From contig CM029128.1 in assembly GCA_016859345.1 (NCBI GenBank), forward strand, positions 18,210,104 through 18,274,103: a DNA stretch of 64,000 bases, in the 5' to 3' direction. Source of the stretch: Istiophorus platypterus. Its lineage: Eukaryota; Chordata; Actinopteri; Istiophoriformes; Istiophoridae. Below the pieces are notes generated by a model, which did no database searches, was not told the origin of the DNA, and was given only the letters and a program-made list of their open reading frames with translations. Below are positions 1 to 10,573 of the stretch, one piece after another (position 1 is the stretch's first letter; the number at the start of each line of letters is the position of its first letter). A program made the position numbers and the translations under genes.

Positions 1-1242
1 GCAGAAAACATCAACAGCTAAAAATCCCCGCTGTGATGCTATTTTGACTTCTTTAATAGAAGTCAAAAACATCAGGATGGTATGGATGCTTCAATCACAT
101 GCAAATAAAATCACAGAAGCCACAGAAATAATTATGACGACCTCAAAGCCCCATATTTTCACATGTATTAGGTTGCTATGGCAGTATGCAAACACAAAAA
201 CACAGTTCAACAACAAGATGGAAGCAATTTCTAGCAGCTGAGGGCAAGACCACCAACAGCATCAATGCCTATTTTTTCACATGTTCAAAACTTTATCACT
301 GACCAGTCTAGCGTATCAGTTTATTCTCCACTTAAAATTATTACATTTTGACAGGTAGCAGACTATATACAATCATCTAAAGAGTATGTGTCAATACTGC
401 TTTCTTCCTCTCACTAGTCATTTTTACTAAATAGTCTCTAAGTTCACATGCCCATATTTACATTTTGTTTATTAGTAAAGAAATTGGTTTTAAATACTGA
501 GAGTAAAGCAGCAGTCGCACAACAGAATACCATTCACTTGTTCGTGCAAAACAGGTGGGGGCTTGAGCTTAGTGACATTGTGACTACTCGCAGGCCTGAT
601 TGGTTAATGGCCGTAGCTGGCATGTTAACCATTAACTTTTTAGCTCACCCAGCTTAGCTAGCGCTAGACAGTCACAACAGCTCCTGGAGCTTTTCTCCAT
701 TTACTCTCTACAGTTCTTTTTACTTCCTCCTGGCATTTTGCTCACTATTGCACAACATTTTGTTCAACAAAAAGTTAGTCAAGAGGGAAAATAAAGCTCC
801 TTCAAGCTAACAGGTTTGCTAACTGATTGACAGCAAGCATTAGCTTAGCTCAATCACTAATCACCTTATTTAATAAGACGTATTACCATCATCGTCCATA
901 CCATCAACTCCTGTCTCATAACTCTGCAACCATGTCAGATAGTTTTTACTCCCACAGAGGAGGTTACATAGAAGTGAATGGTAAGGTAGCTTCCTCTGCT
1001 TTGGACGCTTCAGCTCTCCATTACCTCAAAGCTCAGCACTGTCAAGACAACCTGCTATTGGTCAATTTTGCAAAAATGACGTGTCAGAGTTCAAATGAGT
1101 TTGAGCTCTATGTTGAATTTTCATGCAAACTAATTTCTCCTCATAGAGCAGATCACTCTGATCACCGTGTTTCCATTGGAATTAATTGATTTTGCTGCTT
1201 TAAATCCTGGTGTGGCGAGGATTATGTTGGGGCATTTCTCAC
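1..1242. other. tsc1 intronic sequence, no exon recognised
   Basis: This stretch lies downstream of the last visible tsc1 coding exon on the minus strand, so it should be intron. I looked for the next tsc1 exon (the conserved segment following the EPHDK end of the preceding exon) and did not find it. The plus-strand open frame at 827-1189 has no recognisable domain and AT-rich composition. Confidence 0.6.
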
Positions 1243-1715
1243 CTTATCATGTGGCTCTCTGACTGAGGACAGAATATGCATGGCCTGGGCAGAATTTGTT
1301 TCCAAAAAGTAGTCCACCAGCCCGTTCAGCAGCATGGACCCTCGCTCTATGACGACATCAGGAAAAATAATTAGATCCAGTTAGTTTTCAAAAGAAAGAG
1401 GGGCAGACAAAATAAATTAGGTAATCTATGTTGAAAGACCATGACTCTTCGAAAGGTGGTTAAAAAGGACATTAAAAAAAAAGTCTGATGCAATCTTCAT
1501 ATACTTGCCAAGCCAAAGTATGGTTTCACTGTCTCATAGCTCACCATAAAAGCTGGGCACAGAGAGATAAACCATGCTGACGTTAAATCAAGCCAAGCGG
1601 CCCTACCGGTGCTGAGCTGCTCGTTGATAAGGCCTCTGATCTCTTCCAGCTGGTGGAGGTCGGAGGTCTCCAGGAGTGGGAGGAGGTCCCCCACATTGGG
1701 CTGCTCCCTGGCCAT
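1243..1715 (-). CDS. tsc1: Hamartin (TSC1), N-terminal part, first two coding exons; partial at window edge
   Basis: TSC1/hamartin scaffolds the TSC1-TSC2-TBC1D7 complex, which acts as GAP for RHEB at lysosomes and restrains mTORC1. Seen here on the minus strand: coding exon 1 at 1715-1607, starting with ATG (protein MAREQPNVGDLLPLLE...) and ending in a GTAGGG donor in phase 1, then coding exon 2 at 1346-1243, between a TAG acceptor and a GTGAG donor. Exon 2 encodes RGSMLLNGLVDYFLETN... ending EPHDK. Joining gives 71 residues with a good match to the vertebrate hamartin N-terminus (NVGELL motif, then VNTLVDYYLETS and EPHDK). The start is chosen because this ATG matches the family N-terminus; the frame stays open upstream but without family resemblance. 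The remaining protein, over 1,000 residues in vertebrates, lies beyond position 1. The gene pairs head-to-head with gfi1b, as on human 9q34. Whether this is tsc1a or tsc1b cannot be told. Confidence 0.9.
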
Positions 1716-1822
1716 GGTGGTGGCAGTGCTGGAGGTGGAGGCAGCGTGTCTCTCACGGTGTCCGTCCCTGCCTGCCTGGAGGACTCCTGGGGGCCACCCT
1801 CCGATACAGTCTCCAGGCACCT
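1716..1822 (-). other. tsc1: tsc1 5' UTR part of the first coding exon
   Basis: Upstream of the hamartin ATG on the minus strand, a pyrimidine-containing tract ending in TGCAG (1826-1823 region) makes a plausible splice acceptor, so this exon would carry about 107 nt of leader before the start codon. The boundary is inferred from splice signals only. Confidence 0.45.
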
Positions 1823-3825
1823 CTGCATCACCCAAAGACCAATTCGTAGACATATTCCAGAATTAGTAAGAGGTCTGATCTAGGATTAATGTTCACATGA
1901 CAATAGCGACTCTATACAGGAACGCAGGGTTTGAGCCGTTTCTACAAATCAGAAAAAAACAATTGAAATGTTGTCCATAATGATGTAACTTCATCTTATT
2001 TACTCAGACATGAAAAAATAAGGTCCCAACGAACTACATTTTTGGAAGATATGATACGATGGTCTTGAGAGATCATCCTTTCAGAGGAATGCCGCTTCAT
2101 TCTTCCATGAGGTCATTACATTAGATAATATTATCACAGACACTATTTCCATATTTCTCTGCAATTTATAGTTGTAATACACATAAAAAACAGTGTTTTT
2201 GCTATAGACTTGCACATATCAGTGTTACTGAATTCTGTATAAAAATCCTAAATAAGCTTTGGTTTTAGTGCAATTTAATTTTCATGTCACAGATGATTTC
2301 CATTATATTTGCTATGCAACTCCCTCCTTGAGTTGCAGAACAAATGGGTCGGCTACTGGTGACATCCTGATGAGGAACAATAAAAAAGGCCTAGGGCTGT
2401 TCATGAACAGAAAAGATTACATCTTTGTGAGGTCATACTTTGTCATAAAGGAGGGGCAGGGTTATGATAGGACAAAGTAAAAGTGAGTGGGGAAAGTGAA
2501 AGAGCAGCACTTGTCCATACCATATTACTACCACTGAGGCCCCCTTATGTTAAATCCCTAAAGTCCAACAGCGCAACATTTTTTGTAGTGACAACCCCAC
2601 AGAGAGTTGTCACTTACTCTGCATTTCCCTACGGCTATAACAAGTGTTTGAGAGTCTTAACTCATTGATTTGGTTTGATGATCCTCAACTTTATCGTTTT
2701 AGTTCACTCTCACCAGCTTCAGTGGCAGGAGGCAGCTGCTCTCAGTGAAAACACTCTAAAAAACTGTTCGCTAACATGCTTGCCATAGCAATTTTACAAG
2801 ATTATGATACATTAGTTTTATCTTTATAGCTTGTTGCACTGCCCCAAGTCACAAAAAAAAACTTTCATGTAAATTTAAGGAATATTTAACTATAATGTCT
2901 GGAAAGATTGTGTTCATCAATTAGTGCTTTCTTAAAAAAAAAAAAAAAGAGCATGAAAACAACTTAGCAGTAACTAAGCCAACTGTATCTGCTAATGAAG
3001 ACTGTAGGATGTGGTTGAAGCTGAGTAAACATTGAGTTGAGATTATTTTGTCTTAATGAACTTTATTTTAACAAGAATAGATCTTCTTCACGGGGGACAT
3101 TTCTACTTGGGAAAAGAATGGGTGTTACTAAGAACATTTCACATGGTTACTGTTATTCAACTGAAGGGTCCCAGTGAGCCAGTATGAACAATACCAGGCT
3201 TCTGAACCTGCAGAAGCGAAATGGAATCACCCATTTAAATTTTTATACCTATGGTTTTCCTTCTGTGACATATCAAAATGTCTCAAAGAGGGCTTACATA
3301 ATTTTCTCCTTGAAAGGAGAAAATAAAAGTATCTTTACTCAGGAGAGTAGAAAATCAGCAGGCGTTTATGCGTTACCCACTGAAAAACACCACGTAACAT
3401 GTGAAGCACTCAACACTTAACTAGCTGGGATGTAATTTACCGTTATATGTGACCTACAGAAAAACACACGTTTCATCGCTGATTTTTCATACCAATCCTA
3501 GTGTTCAGTTCACATGTTGAGAGAATTATAACTGAACCATACACAGCCTCCCAAACAAATACAGACCTAAAGCACTGCACTTATTCGGTACAAAGCTACT
3601 TTAGAGAACAGATTTAAAAAGTATTAATCAAATAGTGAGATGCAAAACTTCCCAGCTCTAATTAAACAGTGTGACAGATCCCAATAAATGACCCTCGCCT
3701 TATCTGACCCTGCTTAAGCCAACTTATTTCAATCCTTTCCGTTTACGATCAGTGCCTTGAAAGACGAGTTTCATTCATGAGGGATATTTAACAACTATTA
3801 AACCCCAGCAAGGCTTTGCTTTTAA

Positions 3826-3866
3826 AAAACAAACAAACAAACAAACAAACAAACATACATACATAT
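3826..3866. repeat. (AAAC)n then (CATA)n microsatellite
   Basis: About seven AAAC units are followed directly by a few CATA units, within tsc1 intron 1. Confidence 0.9.
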
Positions 3867-6800
3867 TTGCCTAATGTGTTTACCATTTCAGGTTATTAGT
3901 CTATTAATGTCTTCAATGATACATTTAGTCAGTCATTTAAAGTAAAAGGGAGCCATGCAAATTTCCACCTGGAATCCAGGCATAAACAATCCTGATAGAC
4001 AGGTCATTACCATCAGGATGTCTGCCCCCAGCAGCTTATTCCCTCCACAGGAGTAATGAATCAGCACCAGAGATCACATCAGTTTTTAATATCTCCTCTC
4101 AGCACTTTGGCCACAAAGCAAACACACTAGAAGATGAGTAGAATCCTAATATGGTGGATGTGGGATTTTTTTTTTTTAACAAGTTTAAAGGCTACAAACT
4201 ATTTCATCAGCGCAGACTATTGAATCTTTCAACACTTTGTCACATGTAACCAAAACCAAGATAAGAGGAGTTCGTTTATAACATGAGAGAAGACATGGAC
4301 GATATGCAGTGAATTTCATCTTAATTCCAATTAAGTCATATGTCAGCTAAAGACACGGCCCTCTCGGAAAGAAACATGACGATATTAGCCTCCTCGAGCC
4401 TCTGATTCACAACAAAATCAAAACAAAGTGATAAAAGGTTGAATAAGTTTCTGTTTGTTGATTCACAGATGAAGTCACAAACCATTTGTCTCCCGGGTAT
4501 CAATTAACTGCCCAGTCATGGGGTTGCTGGGAGCTGGGGTGTGGACAGTAGGATTCTTCTTGCAGGGACAGGTCAGTGGCCCAAACATGAGCCACCCTCA
4601 GTGTGGTTCTCGGGGCAGCTTGGGAACAACCAGGAGGACACAAAGAACCTTTGTGCAGCCTGAGCACTTCTATATACACGCTGGAAATAACATTTGGCTA
4701 TATGTGAGCCGTTGCCAACAGGCTCCTTTTCTCCTGCGTGAATATTTTAAAGCTGTTTCATAAAAGAGACAAACAGCCTGCTCAGTCCATTTGAAGAAAT
4801 GATTACCATCAACCCAACAGCCCTTTTCAATTAGCAGAGAGGCTTGTTACAAGAGATAAAAGGAAACAGAAATATTAAAGTGCTTTGTAGAACGAAGCAG
4901 GGTTTAGGCCTATAAAAACAACATTATTTTCATTATTCACTACTCTGTTTTCTTTCCAATCATCCAATTTTTTAGTTTTATAAAATGTCCAAAATTGAGT
5001 AATGCCTATCACATTTTGCCACAGTGCAGTAACCTCCTGACAGTTACATTCTGAAGTTCAGTTATTTTCAATGTTATTTTACTCTCTTCAACAGTCTAGT
5101 TATCTCTAGTAGTTTACTATAAGTTGAGACAAGGAAAAGCATCACATCCTCAAGTATGAGAAGCTTGAACCATAAATGCTTGTCACTGTTTTCCCTAAAA
5201 TGGATCCAAAACAATTAATCTATCATCAAATAAGTGGCTGTTTAATTTTCTTTTGGTCAATTTATGGATTAATTGACATTTTGCAGCTTTATTCAATTTA
5301 CAATGATGTAAAAGAGAGAAAAACAGCAACTTGTCTGATTTGAGAAGCTGGAATCAGAGACTGTTTGGCCCTATTGCTTAATAAAGGTCAGAAATGATCA
5401 CTCAGTATGATAAGAGATAGTAGATATTGTTGGCAATTACTTTTCTTTTAATCCACTAATCGATTAATCAACTCATCTTTTTCAGCAATAAAAGGGTTAT
5501 GAGCTTTGGGATACACAAATTATTTCATAAACTCAGAGACAATAGCCAACCTTTAACTTACTATACATATATTCTTACATAAAATATTTCAGTGTTTTTA
5601 ATTTAGTATACCAACAAACTCAAATATGAGTCTATACATACACTGGGAACAGAGTACCTATTCCATCACTGATGGAAAACCGCAGCGAGGGCTGGGCAAT
5701 ATGCAAATTATTATATCATAGTAAACAGAGGACTGTCTTGTCTGATATTTATCAAAATATCCGTCAAATTAAAAATCACATCATGTGTATTAGTTTGTAT
5801 TTTTATATTATGGTGACATGATAACGGGTAGTCCAATTGGAAGCGCCATTTTTTAGATGGCAGTCCTTAGGGTTTTAGAAATCTGGCAATTGATTTCATA
5901 CATTAAACGATGCAAAAAGATGTGGATCACATTTTGGAATTAAAAACAACCTCCCACAATCACAAAAAGAAGAAACTATTAACACTTTGGGCTTGGTGGG
6001 TAGCATTTGAAATTTCTCAGCGCTAGAAAACTAAACAGGCTGTTTGAAGACATTTGAGCTCTTTGAGCTTCTGATAAAAGGCATTAATCTGAGAGTGGTT
6101 TATATTCCCTGAAAATCCGATAGTCCTCGGTTCACCCCGACAGGCGGCTTGGGCTGCGTTACCACCTCAGGACCCTTAATCTAGATCCTTAATCTAGATC
6201 AGGAGATCAGGCTGTCTTATATTAGACTGTTTAATTTTTTTAAAGGCTGCTGCACAGTTTTTCTTGTTTTTTGTTAGAAACTGCTTTTTTTCCCTTTAGA
6301 AAACACAATAATTGCCCTCAAACTGTAATACCAAAATAGTATTATTATTGGTAACAACACCCAATATTTATTATGGTAGTGAAAAGATCCAAAGCCAAAC
6401 AGGATTAAAGGTACTATTTAGTACACATAGCTGAATAAATAAAATATTGCCATGTAAAGATGCAAATGATTTTATAGGCAGTATTGTTGTATTTATGGCC
6501 TGGCTGTTTGTTTGGGGGGGGGGGTGTTCTCCAGGACTACAGCCCTCCAAACCCAAGTTTGGATAGTGAGAGACAGAACCGAGAGACCAACCCAAAGATC
6601 AGTGAGGCCGGTCATATGTGGTAGAGGGGTCAGGGAGGTACAACTGTGAAACTAGCGATCCCCTGTATTTCTACAGTGGCAGCAGAGCCTATGTGATGAA
6701 GAAAAAACTAACAACATGACAGCAATGACTGACGTGACAACAGGAACTAAACTGTCAGGCTTAAGTCGAGCTTTATGCAGCTGGGAGGTAAAAGCAAGGG

Positions 6801-6971
6801 GGCATGATGCAGAAAAGCTGCAAGAGATCCGTAACGCCGAGATGCATAAGGAGACACTAGATAAGCAAATTAAACCCAGAGAGGCCTTAAGGGCACTGTG
6901 CTGTGGTGAGGTGCGCTGGGAGCAGTGCGGAGCCCGGGTCGGCTGAGGAGCGAGGCTGGGAAGCGGCGGAG

Positions 6972-7011
6972 CTGCTGCTGCTGCTGCGGCGGCGGCTGCT
7001 GCTGCTGCTGT
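6972..7011. repeat. CTG/CGG trinucleotide repeat
   Basis: Two CTG blocks flank a short CGG block, at the edge of the tsc1 CpG-rich region and inside the inferred intron 1. On the minus strand it reads as CAG/CCG. It produces spurious poly-Q, poly-A or poly-L open frames. Confidence 0.9.
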
Positions 7012-7430
7012 ATGTGGACTGACCACTGACTGCTGCCTGTCGTAAACAACTCGCAGAGAACAATGGGCAGGGTTGGGTGTACTTTATCCACCTAGAAGAA
7101 TATGTGGTCGGCCTTTCTCCTGCAAGCCGAACGCCGCCTCACGACGCGCAGAAAAACGCAGATTAATCGGCGACGTAGCGTTTAAATCATCAACATCGAC
7201 CAAATCCATCACCGGGTTCTTTCGGGGAAAACAAGCCAGCCCCAACCGCCGAGAGCTAACGTTAGCTGGGAGCAGCGACCCACACTCGGTCGGGGATTCA
7301 TCCCGCCTGTCACCGCAGTTGAGGCGGCAGAAAAGCAAGCCGGTCGGCCCCCGTACAGTAAAACAAATCCTGTGCGTTGAGATTCGCTGTAAGAAAAAGG
7401 CGTTAGATATAAATAATCGGACCTGTTTAC

Positions 7431-7500
7431 CTGTTAGAGTAGCTGCACTCCACAGGGCGCCGCCATCTTGAACACCTCACAGCCCATCCCACCGCAGTCA
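7431..7500 (-). other. tsc1: Inferred non-coding first exon of tsc1 (transcription start approximate)
   Basis: On the minus strand a GC-rich segment containing CAAGATGGCGGC leads to a clean donor, ACAG|GTAAAC, with the exon ending at 7431. The next acceptor on the same strand in front of a tsc1 coding exon is at about 1823. Vertebrate TSC1 genes have non-coding 5' exons, so this is taken as exon 1. The 5' end is not visible; 7500 is a rough limit. A separate transcript using this donor cannot be excluded. Confidence 0.55.
7434..7466 (-). promoter_or_regulatory. TISU/YY1-type start element with 10-codon upstream ORF in tsc1 exon 1
   Basis: The minus strand reads CAAGATGGCGGC, an exact match to the TISU consensus SAASATGGCGGC and containing a YY1-type core. 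The ATG (7466-7464) opens a 10-residue reading frame, MAAPCGVQLL, that stops with TAA at 7436-7434, three bases before the exon's splice donor. In a spliced tsc1 mRNA it would be a complete uORF far upstream of the hamartin ATG. Confidence 0.6.
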
Positions 7501-9870
7501 GCCTCCGCTGTCGGGCTGCATACAAACTAATCCCACAAATTAGCGCCCCGCGGGTCGCGGGCGCAACTTCTGCGACTCATCTAGGGCAACAACGTCTAAA
7601 ATAAGTTTGGTAAATTACATCTAATGTCTCTGAAGTATAATTCCCATTTGTGTCCCGCCGGATTCTTCGCTCTATGAGCTCTACTGCAAAGCTATGATTG
7701 TTTCTCCAGTCTCCCCATTGGTGGAAGGATGAAGTGTGTGTAATGCGGTTTCGCGTGACCCACATGTGAAAAGCGCACGCGCAAATTTTATATATGTCTA
7801 TACTTATATATACATATATATGTAAATTCCCCTTTTCTAAGTAAAATTTATGATACAGTAGTTCAAATTCATTTTGACTTCGTCATTTTTAATGTACAAT
7901 ATATGTCACGATAAGTTAGAATTTGGACTTCAAAAGTAATGAGTCTGACTCAGTATATTTTTACACAAGATGTCAAAATTTTAAGACATTACCTCAGATA
8001 TTATACTTATTACAAAGATTATTATATCGGCCACTTAGTCTTTCCCCGGCAGAAAGAAGCTTCCATGCAATTAATTATAATGTTAAAGGTGAACGTGTAT
8101 TCGTTTTAGATTTTGATTGCATGAAATTCGACTTTGCATCATTATCACTGACAATATACCTGCAGGTCTGCTGTGGTGTGTGTATTATACGTCCTCGTTT
8201 CAGACCCACAGCTCCAGTCTTGCAGCAGTAGCATGCTCCACCTATGGGCAGTAAAAGTAACAGCAGCAGTTTCACACCCACACGCAGACACAGTCAAGTA
8301 AAGACAAGTATCATAAAACATTCAGTCTCTGAGTTCTGTCATATAAACTACATAAATAAGCTCAATTGTGAACTTTCCATCTGACTGGTGAGCTCCATTA
8401 TATCCTTATTACTTTGAACATACAAGGACAACATGCACAAAAGGTAAATATATAACAAAGTAAACACACAGAAAAACTATTTGAGTAAGCTGATACTGGA
8501 AAGTTAGTCACATAACCTTGTATTGTTCCCAAACTACTTCAGAGACATTTTAATAAACATCTGTTGATGGTCCAGTTTGTTACATCCATCATATTTTATA
8601 TGATCCTTGCAGAAACAGCCAGTGTAGGTTTACTGACTGGAAAGGACTAAGTTACTGTATTTTCTAACTGACTAAGTTAACAAAGTAGGGTTACAGTGAA
8701 TTTAACATCTAAAAGAATATTTCCTATAAGGTAAATTTATATTTCAAAAATATTTTAAATACATCCTAATATTTCAGGCTTTTATCAACAATAAAGATAA
8801 AATTTCAAACCCTAAAACTAGTGTCTATTGTCAAGATGCACCAACTGTCCACCAGATGTCGCACTTGTTCTACGTCCCTTAATGTAAATCCATTTCTGTA
8901 GACCCTTTTCTTGACTTCCACTTTGTTTTTTAACAGGACTTTATAAGTTGACATAATAATAATAATGATAATAATAATAACAATAATAATAAACATCAGT
9001 AATAATAATGACTAATATTCTTGCGTTATTGTGTTATTTTGAATTATCATTATTATCAGTTTATTATTACTATAATCATCATCATCATCATAATCATTAT
9101 TATCATTATTATTACTATTATTACTATTAATAATAATAACAATAATATTGTTGTTGTTATCATCATTATTGTTATTATTATTATCATTTTTACCATTAGT
9201 TTTATCATTAGTTTTATCATCATTATTATTATCTTAATCTCCCAAAAATATATATTTAACTTGCCAGTTTTGCAACATAACAGTCTACCCTGCTCTTTTA
9301 TACAATATCCTGCATTTGTGACAACGGAGCACCCCGGTGATAAATCTGTCATAGCAGAATATATACAGATATGCTGTAATAAAAAACAGACAGAGCACGC
9401 ACAGTCAACAGTGTTAACCTCCAGGACTGGTTTGGTGTGTGTTACTTTGGCGGTGCCACAGCCTCATATGATCTTTTATCCACTTAAATCTTAAAGACAA
9501 CAGTCAACAGTCTTTAACACTTCTCTTAGAGTAAATCCTGTAAATCAAACATTGTGAGCTTGAAATAAGTGGTCGGATTTCTGGGTAGAAATTCCTACTT
9601 GTTTTTTTTTTTTTTTTTTGCTGTATTTTATTTTTTAACGCTAAATTGAAATGTAGCTGTAGGTTTGTCTCTTAAATTAAATGTCTTTCGAAGATCAGCG
9701 CGAATCGGCAGTTGGATGCAAATACACGCTCCTTCGGTTAGAGAGCACAGACATTTATGAGCCTTTAACCCCGGACACTTTTTCCTCGGAGCGCTGGGTA
9801 TTTGTATAACTGGACCAGGACTGCGAAGGCCCCGTGTTTTTGTAGGCAAATTTCCATCTTCAGCTTGGCC
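7501..9870. other. tsc1-gfi1b spacer, AT-rich, no gene
   Basis: A GC-rich shoulder to about 7600 is followed by AT-rich DNA with a TATA/ATAC run at about 7788-7826 and the large ATT/ATC microsatellite at 8956-9236. Open frames across the microsatellite encode only poly-Ile/Asn. A poly-T run lies at 9602-9619. I see no exon with coding character. Confidence 0.6.
8956..9236. repeat. Long compound ATT/AAT/ATC/GTT microsatellite
   Basis: About 280 bases are almost entirely trinucleotides of the AAT/ATT family with interspersed ATC, ATG and GTT units, switching strand bias around 9000-9060. It ends about 0.7 kb before the gfi1b promoter motifs. Confidence 0.9.
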
Positions 9871-9875
9871 TTTTC

Positions 9876-9929
9876 ATTGGTTGAAACCACACTCAGATTC
9901 CCCTGCGAAATTATCTGATTGAAAATCAG
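9876..9929 (+). promoter_or_regulatory. gfi1b: Candidate gfi1b promoter motifs: inverted CCAAT, GATA site, paired GFI cores
   Basis: ATTGG (inverted CCAAT) lies at 9876-9880. TTATCT (GATA site on the minus strand) is at 9911-9916. CTGATT-GAA-AATCAG at 9915-9929 is an inverted pair of AATC cores, the core bound by GFI1/GFI1B. Mammalian GFI1B is known to repress its own promoter together with GATA1, so a GATA site abutting GFI cores about 150 bases before the inferred 5' exon fits. This is motif inference only. Confidence 0.4.
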
Positions 9930-9959
9930 GGAGGGGAGAAAAAGAAGCAGCAACAAGTG

Positions 9960-10092
9960 CGATGGTTTTACGCTGCTTTGCTTTCCTGACTTTTAGGAAA
10001 GGATTTAACGACGCGTTTTCTTCAGCTCGGGAGAAGAGAAGGAAATTATTTACATTTTTATTCCACTTCGACGGGAACCTGTTCGATTAACG
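9960..10092 (+). other. gfi1b: Inferred non-coding first exon of gfi1b (5' end approximate)
   Basis: The sequence ends in a good donor, ACG|GTGAGG, at 10092/10093. The first coding exon has a clear acceptor (GTGCAG, ending at 10566) a few bases before its ATG, so a spliced 5' UTR exon is required. This is the nearest upstream donor in a relatively GC-rich stretch. The transcription start is not determinable by eye. Confidence 0.4.
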
Positions 10093-10573
10093 GTGAGGAG
10101 CCGCTACCTGTGAAATAAGTTTAACCCAAACTACGGGCAAACTTTCATTACTTTTGTGACTTTTTCATGAATAACAGAATAACGCAAACAGTATAAATGC
10201 CCTAAATGTGGTGATTTGTCTTTTGTTTTCTCTCAGTCTAATAAAAATATTAAGAAAAAAAAATCATTTGTTTACCATATACATACTAATATGACAGAGT
10301 GAATTAAGCGGAGTAACTAACCTGCAATTTCGGACTCAATACATGTTAATTAGATATTAAAGTAACAGGAAGATGTTAGAATTAGATTTTTGGAAAATGA
10401 CAGTTTTTTTTTCGTTAGTTTTTGGTTTTGTTTTGCTGTAGTCTTGTTGTCGTTTTGTTGTTTTCACCAATGTTGACTTGATCATCCCTTCATAAACATC
10501 GATTCTTTTATCCTTAACGAGCTGTCTAAGAGTCACTGTGTCTCTAACAACGTCTGTCTGGTGCAGGACCATC

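Larger units (their letters stand above)
1823..7430 (-). other. tsc1: tsc1 intron 1 (5.6 kb), mostly unremarkable AT-rich sequence
   Basis: This lies between the inferred non-coding first exon and the first coding exon. It contains simple repeats (AAAC at about 3826, CTG/CGG at about 6972), poly-T and poly-A runs and a short duplicated TCTAGATC-containing segment near 6180-6200. The right-hand 500 bases (about 6900-7430) are CpG-rich and belong to the promoter-proximal island. Several 60-130-codon open frames occur in the island on both strands (for example 7073-7471 plus), but none shows a recognisable domain. Confidence 0.55.

Noticed and set aside
1583..1883. Overlapping open frames on both strands around the tsc1 start exon
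   Set aside because: Shadows of the tsc1 coding exon and its GC-rich leader.
7073..7471. 132-codon plus-strand open frame antisense to the tsc1 first exon, containing a TKSITGFF string resembling a PCNA-binding box
   Set aside because: The canonical Gln is missing, the frame sits in a CpG island and nothing else supports a gene.
9021..9494. 157-codon plus-strand open frame and antisense 98-codon frame
   Set aside because: Translation is poly-Ile/Asn from the ATT microsatellite; no coding character.
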